Assembly: GCA_900312665.1 (NCBI GenBank)
Contig: ONZQ02000004.1
Coordinates: forward strand, 2,014,693-2,078,692
Length of the DNA: 64,000 bases
Source of the DNA: Cephalotrichum gorgonifer
Lineage: Eukaryota; Ascomycota; Sordariomycetes; Microascales; Microascaceae
Direction of reading: 5' to 3'
Shown: piece after piece, positions 34,556-45,932 of the stretch
How the letters are laid out: every line of letters starts with the position of its first letter
Numbering within the stretch: the first letter of the stretch is position 1
The notes under the pieces: generated by a model
Database searches by the model: none
The model's input: only the letters and a program-made list of their open reading frames with translations
What the model was told of the DNA's origin: nothing
Translations under genes and position numbers: made by a program

Positions 34556-37061
34556 AGCCCCGTCTCCACGGGAACGAGCGGAACGGAAGAAAGAAAAGAA
34601 AAGAAACAAAGAAAAGCAAATGACGTTAGAATGGCCCTTCCCGTGAGCAGGAACGAACACAGGCCATGCGCTAGACGTTCTACGGAAGATGCTCGGTCAA
34701 AAACATGTCGTCAGTTGGATGGGAAAACTTGAGGGTGGACGAAACGTCGTACTACAACCAGTACGGAGTACCCGTATTACTGGCCTGGCCTGGCATGGGA
34801 TTGAAATCAAGGTTTACGTCGGGGCCACGGAACTAAAATTCCACTCCCGAGAATCCCGTGCGTGCTTTCCCGCTGGCCCCTGCCTCGCCCCTGCCACCCC
34901 TGCTCCACGCCCCACCCACCCTTACGTCGTTGTACCTTGAACAAGGCGGGCCGGGACCAAGATCGCGATTGGGCAGGGGCGACCCACAAGCTGAGATGGC
35001 GCCTTGGCTTTTTTGCGGGGAATGGGAGATGGGTTTACGCGTTCGGGTGTTTCATCTATTAATACCCCCCTGTACACAGATCCAATGTAACTACGTACAA
35101 TGGTAGTGAACTCCCGATCCTGAGCAGCTAGTTGCTAATTAATGCTTGCCGTATTTACCTGCGCTGTTGTATAATACCCTGGCGCAGCAAGATATACTTA
35201 CTTAATTGTACACTACCTATTCCTCGTATGGAACTTTGTAAGACCAACCGAACCGAACCGCGACGCAAGTCGAGGGTTCCAGAAGGCTCCGCATTGTTTC
35301 CCTATCCAAGGAAGATCCAGAGGAATGGGCGAGGTCCTGCAAAATCATTCCTCTTTTCCGTCGAATGACGCTGCTTGCTGCTCGCACATGTTCCGAGCCT
35401 GGTCTCCCGTACATGGATGTGTACATTGTCCAGAGGATACAAGTTTCTGTGTGTGTACGGAGTATATGCGAGACTTTTGAAGTCTCCAATTACGAAAGCA
35501 CGGCAGTTTTTTTCCTCCGCCATTGCTTTTTCTTTTTCTTCTCTTCCCCGGTCATGACTAGCCTTGCTTCTTCTTCAAGTGCTCGTACGAGCTACAACAT
35601 GAGTTACAGGTATAGTACCTCAATAGCAGATACAGCTGCATGACCACACGCCTTCCCCTCAGCCGACGCACAAACGCAGGTCCGTGGCTGGGGCGATCTC
35701 CTCTTTCTTCCCCATGCGAAAACGAGCGGCGCCCATCTTTTTCGCCCGTTGGCCGCACTTTTTTTTTTTTTTTTTTTCTCGTCAGCCAGCCCCCCGCCCT
35801 CCACGGCGCTAGATATCATGCTGTTCCTCCAACGGCTGTCCGAAGACAGGAAAGACAGGAAAAAGGGAAGAAGGAAAGAAAAAGAAAAACGAAAAGAAAA
35901 CTATTTCGATGCAAGACGAGATTACCAGAATCTTACACAGGACGCGTGACAACTTGTAGATTGCCAAAATCTCCTTAGCTGTCCATCCCTATCTACACCT
36001 AATGATGTACGAGTAAGGTGCATATATATATAAGCATCACGAGCTACGACTACACCGAAACAAGCATGAAGAGCCGACAAACGGGAAATGGAGAATGGGA
36101 AACAGAGCTCGGGTATACCCGTACCAAGTATAAGGCCCTGATACGCAGCGCGCAGCTTCTCTCGGTTGCTTCCGGGACGAATAAACCGGAATTCCTCCTA
36201 GAACTCTAGATGATAGGAGACACGCGGGGAAAAGGGGGAATAAGAAAAAAAAAAGCCACCTCCCTTTCTCCCCGAAGAGAACGACATTGACAGAAAATAA
36301 CAAAGGGGGCAGCAGGGCTCTCCCGCCAGGCATGCCCAGGCGTCGCCCATCACCCCCAACTAATACTACCCATACGTATTCGGACTTGTTACTCGCGCCG
36401 CACCGCATTCCTGGCGCACCTCGTACTTTCCTTGGACACACGTACGAATACTTGGAAGCCCAAGGCTACTCTATACTCGTACAAGTAAATACGAGCAGGA
36501 ACATCCGACGTCCGACGTCCGATCCCGATCCCAAAAGCCGGACAGCCCAAAAACATGCACTTACTTGTATCACGAAGAACAGAGAAACGACACGCAAGCT
36601 CTTTCCCCTCTCCATTTCCCTCCCTCCGTCGCGAATCCCGTCCTCGTTACTCTCTTTTCGATATGTCCTTTGTATTTCAAGAACTTCCTAAACGCCGTAC
36701 AGCCGAGAAAAAGCTCTGACTTTACTTGCGCGTGTATTCGTGAACATTTTCCCGGAAAATACGCTTCAATCCCCTTCCCCTACCCCGAGACGCTACCCTG
36801 CTCCCCTTGTTGCCAAAACTCCGCCCTTCCCTAACGCATAGTATACATAACAGTAGCAAAGAACGATCCAACATGCACATGACCACGTCGACCCACCCCC
36901 TCCCTCTCGCCCTCCTCCCCGCCAACCCCCCCGATCCAGCTATAGGCCTGCCACAGCCTCCTCTTCAAGACACCATCCCACCCCTTGCCCCAGCCCCCAC
37001 CATTCGCCACGGGTGCGCGCTGCCCCTCCGCGCCCGTCTCGCCTGCCCCCAGCAGGGCCCG

Positions 37062-39874
37062 CTAGACCTCCCGGTAGGGCGAGATCCCCTTCTTCAGCTC
37101 CTGCACGATGTCCGCCGCCTCGTTAGCGTTCCGAGCCTCGAAGTCGTACCGCTTGCTCTCTGTGGCCTTGTACACTACAATCTATTGTGGGAGGAACGAG
37201 TTAGCTTTTCCGAAGGGACAGAGAAACAACCTGACAAAGAAATAAGGGTTTAGAGTTGGCCGAGTGACCCCAGATCCCGTGAGACGGAAGTCGTGAGTAG
37301 GGACACGAAATAGTGGGTAGGTACCACAAGATGAAAAGGTTGTCATCGTAGATCGCAAAGACCAGAGGAACCCCCCAAAGCAGGAAATAAGAGAAAGAGA
37401 ACGAAAACATACCTTGAACGTGGTAGGATGCTTCCTCATAACCTTGCACCCCACAACATTGCTAAAGTGCACCGTCGTCACCTTGGCCCTCCCCTCGATC
37501 GCCTTACCCCCCGACGCCGCCATGATGTGGATGTACTCCCCGTCGATGACGAGGATCCTCTCGCTCATCCCCACAATCCTCATCGGCTGCTTCCGCCACA
37601 CCGTGTACTTCTTGTAGTTCCCGTTACCCAGCTCGCCCCCCTCCCTCAGCGCCTCGCGCGCGAGCGGGTGCGCCCCCATGAACCTGTCCTTCTTCCACCG
37701 CCTCTGGTGGTGCCCGTCCGTGAACGGCAGCATCTTGGGCGACGAGCTGCCGGGCGACCCCGTCGTCGACAGCTGGATGTTCTGCGGCCGCGCCCGGATG
37801 ATGTCCAGCTCCGACACGGCCCCCAGCGACGACACCGGCCGGTCCATCTTCACCTGCGTGCCCGCTATGGAGAAGACGTGCCAGGACGGGTCGAGCTGCC
37901 TCTTCTTGCAGACGGTGTCGCGCACCTGCGTCAGCCACGTGTCCGTCGTCACATCCACCGTGACCAGCTGCCCGGGCGTCGCGTCGGCCGACAGGATGTT
38001 GATCCGTAGTAGTTTCTGGTGGCCTTTGAGTGTCTGCGCGGCCGAGGCCGCAACCTGGGGCTGGTCAAGGTGGTTCCTGTGCCGGTACGTAGTCGTGAGG
38101 ACCGGGTCCTGCCTCGGCTGAGAATCCACCAGCTGCGAGGGGAATTGCTGCGGGGTACGCCTAGGAGTCGCATCTGCGTCTTCGTCTTCCTCCCCTACAC
38201 CCCCCTCCATGTCCACTTCGGGCTCGTACTCCGGAGTGGCAGCCTTGTTCTCCTCGTACTCTGCCGCGGACGCTTCGACCAGGGCGAAGTCGTCGTGCAC
38301 CTTGGAGTTCGCTCTCATCCTGGCAGGGCCCCTGGCCGGGCCGGATGACGAGGCACCACCGGCCCTGTTGTTGGCCGTGGTGAAGGCCGAGAGCGCGGAC
38401 CGTCGATCCAGGGGCGGGAAGTCGTCCTCTATCTCTCCATCCTCTACCATCCGTAAGATCCACTTGTTCACGTTGAGCTTTTCCGCCGGTAGTGGCGGCT
38501 CCTTCTTTTCCTCGACGTATCGTAACAGGCTGAGGCCTAGGAGGTCGACCACGGTCACGGGGCGCGGGTTGCTGCCGGCGTCGTCGATGATGTCGCGACG
38601 CATGAGGAGCTTCAGCGAGTCCTCGGGGTCTTCCGAGAAGGGGAGGTATATCCGTAGCGAGAAGGGCTGTCGGGTGTCCCCCTGTCCAGACAGGGAGGCA
38701 AACCTCTGCAGAGGCATCATCGGCTTCGATTTGGATTTCTTAGAATTCAAGAGTTCGCTGAGCATGCTGACCGGCGGCGCCATGCTCACCGGTCGAATCG
38801 TGCTGAGGGGCCGCGGAGGCGGGAGGGCCGTGAGGACCCTGGGCTGGGGCGCGTGCGACCTTCGAATGGTCGAGGTCCTCGTGAACCGCGGCGGGGTGCC
38901 GACGACCTGAACGGTCGGGGACGCCGGGGGGAGTGGGTTCTCCACACCGTCTAGGATAGACGTGGAATCGATGCTCTCCCCGAAGGCGCCGTCAAGGTCT
39001 GAGTTATCCGACTCCTCCTCATCCTCGGGGTGGAAGATGCTATCCTGAAGCTTGCCGCCGGTAAGCTCGTCGTTGGACTTCGCTCGACGGCGACTGGCCT
39101 TGGCAGCGGCCAGGCGGCCCGCCTCGCGCGCCACCTCCCTATGCTGGTGAGAGCCCGAGGCGTCAAACTCATTCTCCGACGAGACCTCGCTGCTTGTGAC
39201 GGTATCCCGCCTGACGCGTTCCTTGACTATCTCGAGGGCGGACTGCGACCCGCGTCGGGTACCGGGACCAGCCCGGGGAGAGGAAACCGTCGTAGAGTAC
39301 TGTCGTAGGTTGGAGGACTGGAGCGGAGAGGAGCCCGCTCGGCTGCGGACGGGCAGTTTCGCAAACTTTATCTGCTGTCCCGCGCGAGAGTCGGCCTCCT
39401 CGTCGCTCTCATCGGAGAGGTCGCTACTGTCGTCCTCCTCCATGTGCTCCCGGCGCCGTCTCCTCTTCGTAGCTATGTCGGGGCCATGGGTATCGGCGCC
39501 GCTGGTGGCGAGCAGGCCAACGTCCTCCACCTCCTCTTCAAGGGCGAAGCGCGCTCGCGGGGCTTGGAAGTATTCGGCTCGGATGGCGGTGGGTATCGGG
39601 GGCGAGTGGCTCCTCTTCGAGAGGGCATGATTCGTGCGCCATCCGGCGGCTTTGTACGGTGCCGTGGCTAGGAAGCCATCGTTGAGGGTGATCAATCGCT
39701 CGCCAACTCCGTCGCCGATATCATCGAGGTAGTTGCTCCGCAGCTGGTACGAGACCAGGCTACAGACGAGTCAGCATGCAAAAGACCAAAAAAAAGGATG
39801 TTATGTGAAAGCGGGAAGGTAAATATAACAGCGACACAGGGTTCAACATACTCTTCCGTCTGGAGGACCGACAT
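37062..39874 (-). CDS. TORC2 subunit, SIN1/AVO1 family
   Basis: Scaffold and substrate-recruiting subunit of TOR complex 2, which acts at the plasma membrane to phosphorylate AGC kinases. Three exons (39874-39852, 39759-37413, 37181-37062) join in frame to 829 residues. The first exon encodes just MSVLQTE plus two bases; translation then reads DLVSYQLRSNYLDDIGDGVG, the conserved N-terminus. A long disordered Ser/Arg/Glu-rich part runs to about residue 320. The CRIM domain (PFSLRIYLPFSEDPEDSLK, then DLLGLSLLRYVEE) follows. A Ras-binding-like domain begins near LLRINILSADATPG, and a PH domain (YKKYTVWRKQPMRIVG to TTFKIVVYK) ends the protein, the last 40 residues being on exon 3. It is divergent from the TFC7-like gene. 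Confidence 0.92.
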
Positions 39875-40808
39875 GGCGATACTTGGTGGGAGCCTCGTGG
39901 GAATGGTTACGAGGCGAGCGGGCGTAAGGCGTGGAGTCAGGAAACGTGGGCGTGCTCTGTCTTACCCATCCTGGCAGAGGTCGGGGAAGGCAGAATGGGA
40001 AACGAGTGGGAGGTGACGTGGGCGCGGACGTGGACGTGAGGTTATGGTTGCGATATCAGTACAGCGAGAGCGTTAGCCTCTCCAGTGTCCAGCCTCCTTT
40101 CACTCAGTCAATGAGGGGTGGGTTATTGGAGCTTCACCGAGATCCGGGGAGACGTTGACCGAGCTTAATTAGCGACTCCGTTAGTCAGGTTACTCGGTTA
40201 CTCGGTTATTTTGTCACGCCGCCGACCCGCTTTACTCCCCACTCCGGTACATGAATATCCCCCCACCGACGCATTGGCATCTTGGGCCTCGGCTCACTAG
40301 AGCTGGGTTGGCCAAGGCGAGGTGGTCGATGTTTGAGAGCGAGAGAGAGAGTATCTACTGTTCCCGCTACTTCATCTTCCTTCTTTCCATAGATGAACCT
40401 CAGCTAACTTCTATCCCCCCTTTCACTACGTGTTCTTTATGTTATAGAGTCGCAAGATTGGAAACAAAGTAGAGTGTTGATATCTTGAACTTGAGCTCTT
40501 CCCGTAGCCCCGGATCAGACACACCATCCAAGCTCCGATATACCCAGCTTCGTTCCCACGTCACGAGAAGACAGCCCTCATCCTTCAAACTGCGCACTGC
40601 AACAAGATAAGGGTTCCCTCAGATACTTGTCTACCCCTACTCAGTTGTTAGCCTGGACTGTAAGCAGCTCCAAAGAGCAGAAACAGCCAGCTCGTCTATC
40701 CTGCCACTTGTAAGTCAGAGAGAGAGAGGCAGGTATTTATCCGATCCCGAGTACGTGTTAACAGCCTTCCAGAGCAAAGTACCCCGAGACTTTCTCCCGA
40801 TCAACAGA
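39875..40808. promoter_or_regulatory. divergent intergenic, SIN1 / TFC7-like
   Basis: 0.9 kb between divergent starts. A short GGTTACTCGGTTACTCGGTTATT direct repeat lies at about 40189-40211. The stretch near 40540-40800, just before the TFC7-like start, should be that gene's leader. No coding frame is convincing. Confidence 0.45.
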
Positions 40809-42082
40809 ATGTCTCTCGAAACCATCTATGTCGTTCGGCATGGGGTAAGATCCCCCCTTTCCCGGTCTCACGGACAACAAGGTTCTTCCTTGAGCCCTCC
40901 CCGGGCACCACAACGGAGAAAGCGATGTACTGAGACCACTTAGTTCCGGTGTACTTGGTCCGTGAACCCGGTAACGGGAGAGACGACGGCATCCATCCTC
41001 TCGCCAACCGGTATCCCCGCCGACCCGCCCCTGACAGCCCACGGCGTCGACCAGTCCAAGGAGCTGGCAACTCACCTCATAGCCCTCGAGAAGCCCATAG
41101 ACGCTGTCTACTCTAGCCCTTACTACCGGTGCCTCCAGACCATATCGCCATTCGTCAAGCGAACCAACGACCGCCGTAGGAGCTCTTCGGAAGACGGGGG
41201 CGGCGCCCTATCTCCCCTCACGGTACGCGCCGAGAGGGGAATATCGGAGTTCTTCGGCACGGCGCACTTCGACCACCCGGTCCCCGCAGATAAACCCCTC
41301 CTGCAGAGGCTGTTTCCGGAGATCAACGAGGCGTACCAGTCGAGGGTCGTGCCATGCAGGAGAGGTGAGTCTATCGAGGACCTGTACGGGCGGGTGAGGT
41401 CAGCGGTCGAGAACATTATCGAGCAGTGCGACGCCGAGGGCCACCGTACCGTGATCCTGTGCACGCACGCAGCCGTGGTTATAGCGCTGGGGAGGGTCCT
41501 CACGGGCGAGTTCCCCAAGACCGTCGATGTCGAGGACTTCGGGGCGTTTACTTGCGGGTTGAGCAAGTTCAGGCGCCCTAAACCCGACCCTGAGCTCGGC
41601 CATGGCGTGTCAGAGGAGTCTCGTGGGGGGTTGGCAACGGGCGCGATGGAGAATGGCTGCCGCCAAGCCCCTAACGGGTGCTCGGTGGCGGGAGGAGGAA
41701 TGCAGAACACGGGGAACTGGGTTTGCGAGGCAAACAGTGACTGCAGCTTCCTGAGTGGCGGGCAGGAGAGGGGATGGTACGTCCCCGAAGACACCCGCGA
41801 ACCAATACCCTCCTCATCGCTTTCACGCCCTCCTACCCCTGTCCCCTACCCCCCCTGCCCCCTCCCCCTTTCTCTCATTCTCCCCCCTCTCATTCCTACT
41901 CCTTAAGATTTCTTGATTGTCATCGTCTGACGGCGCCTATGCTACCATACAGGTCATTTAGCGGCGACGAAGCCTTCGACCCCGGTGACAGGATACTAGC
42001 CGCGGGGGGTGTTGGTCAGAATCTCACCAACGGAATAGCCGCCGTTCGTAGTCGAAGTAGGACGGGCTCATCGAGGCTCTGA
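40809..42082 (+). CDS. histidine-phosphatase (PGAM) family protein, TFIIIC subunit TFC7/tau55-like
   Basis: Three exons (40809-40844, 40944-41776, 41953-42082) join in frame to 332 residues. Exon 1 is only 36 nt and ends on the phosphatase RHG motif (YVVRHG). Exon 2 resumes as FRCTWSVNPVTG. The fold is complete: SSPYYRCLQT (about 65-75), a central acidic motif, and ILCTHAAVVIALGR with the second catalytic His. The arrangement RHGFR...W...DPPLTAHG matches yeast Tfc7, the phosphatase-like tau55 subunit of the RNA polymerase III factor TFIIIC, and related fungal phosphatases. Without the second intron the frame would run into a Pro-rich tail ending at 41906. The spliced end (SFSGDEAFDPGDRILAAGG) looks conserved and is preferred. 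Confidence 0.82.
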
Positions 42083-42731
42083 GATGCAAGAGGCGACTCG
42101 ACGTTGGGTAGCATGGCGTGAAGATGGGGTTGATCAAGATCCACCGTCATTATCGCCTCTCCAATGGTGTGCCCCGATGTCCGCCACCCTCACTGGAATC
42201 ATGTTGAGGTTGGCTTAGGAGGAGCTGGAAGAAGGCACCCCCTCTTCATCCCACCCCTTCCTATCGTCTTATTCTCCCCGTATACTACGTGTCCGTTCTT
42301 GGATGCTCGCAGGATACACCAGTATACCTAGATTCTACGAGCGGCAAATGAAGAAAGGAAATACATCCACGCACATCGGAATCCACCCTGTTCCCTCCCT
42401 CGTGCGACCTGGGGTGACGCAGCGAGCTTCTCCCTAGTCACATTCACGCAATCAAGCGCAGATAACCCCCCTCCTCCTTTTCTGCTCACGAGGAAAGAAG
42501 CGGCAGCGGGGATCAATTCCGGGCTGTTGTGCTTCCCCCTCCCTTCTTCCCGTGAGGTGGGTGTGCGGACGTGGCAGGCGTCGGTTGAGTAGACTGAGCT
42601 CGGGCCAATGGACAAGCATTCCTGGCTCTTCCAAAATCCCCTAAGCCCCGGAAAGGGTAGGTAGGTCCTGTCGGTTCGTGGGGATGAATGTAATGCGGAG
42701 CACTTTGTGATGATAGTGAGCAATTATGTAA

Positions 42732-42757
42732 CCCCCCCCCCCCCCCCCCTTTTTTTT
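42732..42757 (+). repeat. C18 followed by T8 homopolymers
   Basis: Eighteen C then eight T bases, followed by CCCCCACG. Length is likely uncertain in any assembly. Confidence 0.9.
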
Positions 42758-43047
42758 CCCCCACGCAAGACGCAATGTTTCTATCCGGTTCTAGCAGCCT
42801 TAAAGGGGTGGATGGGTAAGAGAATGAGACTGTCCTCGGATGAAGAGGCCATTCTTTGCACTCACGCACCCCGTAAGGGAGACTAGAGGCATAGCAAGAA
42901 GGGACCACATCATATGAGAAGTGTATGTACTCCGTACGAGGTTGGAGATGGAAGCTAGCAGGACAACGGGTAGCGGGGCAAGTTGAAAAAGAAACTAGGA
43001 TGTCGAAGACAGGCGCCGGAGGGGAGAAAGAGGTAAAAAAAAAAAAA

Positions 43048-43381
43048 AGCACAGGGGGGGGAGGGGGAAGGCCGCAGAATCACTCGCAAACGTACAGGCC
43101 TCAGCTCGAAACGGACAACCCCAAGGAGAGAGACGAGCCTGCGTGGAGTCATCACCCACGCCCGCCAAGCAAAGCAAAGCATAGTAATACACGCAGGATA
43201 GTGTCTTTCTCTGCGAATGGGGCTTGCTACCTCCGCTTCCGTTGGCGGGGAGGAGGCCCAAGCACAGGTGAGAGGGAGAGGGAGAATCACTTTACAAACT
43301 TGCAGACCTCAACCCGAAACGGACAAACATCAAAAATGCGAGTGGCGGGCGTTACCCATACGAAGCACGAAATATGCAGGT
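43048..43381 (+). repeat. diverged local direct repeat, two copies
   Basis: Copy 1 lies at about 43048-43197 and copy 2 at about 43258-43381. Shared landmarks in the same order are AAGCACAGG, a G/A-rich tract, AGAATCACT, CAAAC, CAG.CCTCA..CGAAACGGACAA and A.A.GCAGG. Copies differ by several small indels and many substitutions. No open frame spans either copy. Confidence 0.6.
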
Positions 43382-43825
43382 CTTGATGACGAGCCTCCTG
43401 CTTTCGTCTTCGGCAAGTTGGTTTTCGAGGGGGTTATAGCCTCCGAGAAGTGAGTCAAGCCCCCCTTAGATCGCCGCTACTGGTACATGCGTACTAGTAT
43501 CGCGGATGCAGGAAACGCACTTCTCGGAGAATCGTGTGATGCACCATGCCCGGTGTGCGGCTCCAGAGACTCCATCTCGTACGGAAAGGGGAGCATGTCT
43601 TAAGCTGTATCCTGGACAACGGCCGCGACCCACCCCTCGCGACATATAGTTTCACCCATTATACTATCTGTGATGGAGATGCGTAGGCGAAATGAAGTTC
43701 CTTCCTTGCTGTTGGCTGTGGATGGCCTCGATCATCCGGAACCATCGTCCTTCGACACCCGAGACAGGTCCCATCCGGAATTTTACGACGGCACCAGGGT
43801 TCTCACGCCACAGCACCCGGCGGGT

Positions 43826-43922
43826 GAGGTGATAAGAACACAATGGTACGGAGCGCGGAAGCACGCTGTTAAGACGAGGTGATGAGAGTATAGTGATCCA
43901 GAGCGTGGAAGTACATCATTAC
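43826..43922 (+). repeat. 50-bp tandem duplication diverged mainly by transitions
   Basis: Unit 1 starts at 43826 (GAGGTGATAAGAACAC) and unit 2 exactly 50 bases later at 43876 (GAGGTGATGAGAGTAT). Over the first 42 aligned bases I count 13 mismatches, 12 of them transitions and one A/C transversion. Confidence 0.75.
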
Positions 43923-45068
43923 ATAAATCCGAAGTAGAGAAAGAACCCATGCTCGAAAGAGGCAGGCGGGAAGCGGGTCGTTTCGGTCCGCTCGGTCATG
44001 GGGGTATAGACGCTGTACAGGAACTGCAAAGCCCGCCCTAGAGTCGGCGGACCTAGGACGGTTCCAGGGTCTAGCCAGGGTCTAAGACTGGAGAACGTGG
44101 AAGTGCCGCGCGGCTGTACGAGGCAGACTAGCACGGCAGTGTTGAACCCTCTCGGCCGGCTCTAAGCCAGATATACAATGGCCAGACTTGTATATCGAGA
44201 GAGACGATCCAGGGGGCTCTTCGTGTATAAGGGAGGAATGGATGGACCTGCCCATTGGTGAGAGCCAGGCGAGGAACGAGGAAAGGGGGGAGACAGAAGG
44301 GGGGAAAGGGGGGGCGTGTGGACAGGCCCCCCGGGCCAGAAGCGTTGACAGTTTTCGGAGGCCAGGTACCGTAGGTAATGCCTCGTTCACCGAGTGATAC
44401 GACTGTAGCATGCTTTTACGAGTACGAGGAGTACGAGGGTGCCCTCGATATACTTCTCGCGTGAAGCGAAGAGATGAGACCAGGGAAGGGCTTGTGTTCC
44501 TGCTTCAGATAATTTAGTGTTGTATCAAATGAACGATGAACGAGCAGGGGAGGGAAGACAAGAAGTCCTCGAAGGATACGCCATCCAAGCCCTGTCCACC
44601 AGACAGATCAGTCTCCACACTCGTAATACTCCGCAGTACTTGTAGCAAACAAATGCCTCGCTCAAGTCGTCTGTCGAAGTGCTGGCAAAGGGTGCCTCGG
44701 CCAACCAGCGAGACAAATGTTGTGAGAGATAAAAGCACCCCGGTTGGGGGCCGAAACCCACGGGAAATAAAGACTTGGTTTAACCATAGTGGCCTAGAAG
44801 TCACCAAGGCATAATCATAATCAGTCGGCCAGTGACCCGAGGAAGAGTGTTTGGGTCATCGTGGCCGCAAAGAACTGTCCATGTTCGATGGGACGACGAG
44901 GTGAGCTCGGCGGCTGTAAAGCCACTTACCTCGCGACTTCTCTTCGCGTTCCACAACGACTTGCGTCCGAGTCTGCTTAATGGTGGACTTGAGAGCTCCC
45001 CCCTGCAGTTGTCAGTGCTCAGGGCCAGGGTTCCCCAACAGAGCTTGAGTAGTGACAAAGGATGATTT

Positions 45069-45101
45069 GGGGGGCAGGGGGGAAGGGGGGGGAGGGGGGG
45101 G
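45069..45101 (+). repeat. G-run array with quadruplex potential
   Basis: Four runs of 6, 6, 8 and 8 G separated by one or two bases (CA, AA, A). This satisfies the usual G-quadruplex pattern on the plus strand. Confidence 0.7.
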
Positions 45102-45866
45102 AAGCGCGTTTCGGGTACCATTCCTTCTCACACACCCACACCCACACCCACCACTCCCCTTGAGCTGGTGTGACCGAGAGAAGAGGAAATACGAGTACAT
45201 ACAAGTACTTCATCGCCCACCATCCCTGTCTGGCTTGGCGTCCATGTTGGTTGATGAAGATGAGGATTGACCAGGGGTTGCCTGTGGGCTCGGAGAGTAC
45301 TTGTGCAAGTACTCGTACCTGTACGGACTGCAAAGCAAGGTTAGGAAAAGAAAAGCAAACGGACGAGGATGCCAGTATGTGATCCATAGGAATACGGGGC
45401 CGCTGCCCCGCGACGGATGAGTGCGATTGCGGCGGAGAAATGGGACGGATAACGAGATCAGATCAGATCCGACACGCTGCTCCTTCATTCTTACAACCCC
45501 GATGCAGACAAGGAAATCCAAGGTGACAAAAAAACAAGTCTGAGCTCGTGATTAAGCGTATAAAATACAAGGATTATCCTGAGACATCCTTGGAGAGAGA
45601 TGCGATTATGTGAGTCGAACAGTTCCACCAAACCTGACAGGTCTCGGCTTGCTACTTCAATGTCTCGAACACAGATAGGGTAGCCACACCAGGCAGATGG
45701 AAGGTTTTGCGCCGGCGGCCAGTGATGATGATCTGAATAACGAATGTAGTATGGTATGTAGCGGGCGCATGCGGAATGCAAGTACGGAGGGCGATGGGTG
45801 ACTTCACCACCGGAATGGCAGGACGGTCTCTCTAGTCCGTGTGCCTCGTCCAGGATCTCCAGGAGA

Positions 45867-45932
45867 GTGAGTCGAGGCAGGGAGTGAGTCGAGGCAGGGA
45901 GTGAGTCGAGGCAGGGAGTGAGTCGAGGCAGG
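45867..45932 (+). repeat. 17-bp tandem repeat, about 3.9 units
   Basis: Unit GTGAGTCGAGGCAGGGA begins at 45867, 45884, 45901 and 45918; the first three units are identical and the fourth is cut short at GGCAGG. Recent expansion is likely. It lacks spacers and has no relation to CRISPR. Confidence 0.95.

Larger units (their letters stand above)
30725..37061. other. 6.3-kb gene-poor region
   Basis: No credible gene. The left 300 bases are the upstream region of the secreted protein gene. The rest is dominated by simple sequence: 14 G at 31003-31016, a CAGCAC repeat at 33041-33072, A- and T-runs (32424-32440, 35759-35777), a GGTACG array at 34126-34178 and a GA array at 34519-34550. TACTCCGTA/TACGGAGTA words lie at 30964, 31379, 34249, 34762 and 35456. 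Related TACTYGTA words lie at 31171, 31695, 32058, 33265, 33449, 36008, 36474, 36480 and 36562. Two near-copies of CGGGGCTCCGT occur at about 31613-31642. Confidence 0.5.

Noticed and set aside
41777..41906. Unspliced Pro-rich C-terminus of the TFC7-like gene
   Set aside because: The donor GTACGT and acceptor ATACAG remove this segment and lead to a conserved-looking end; the Pro/Leu-rich run resembles intron pyrimidine sequence.
45867..45932. CRISPR-like look of the 17-bp array
   Set aside because: Copies abut without spacers and the genome is fungal; it is a minisatellite.
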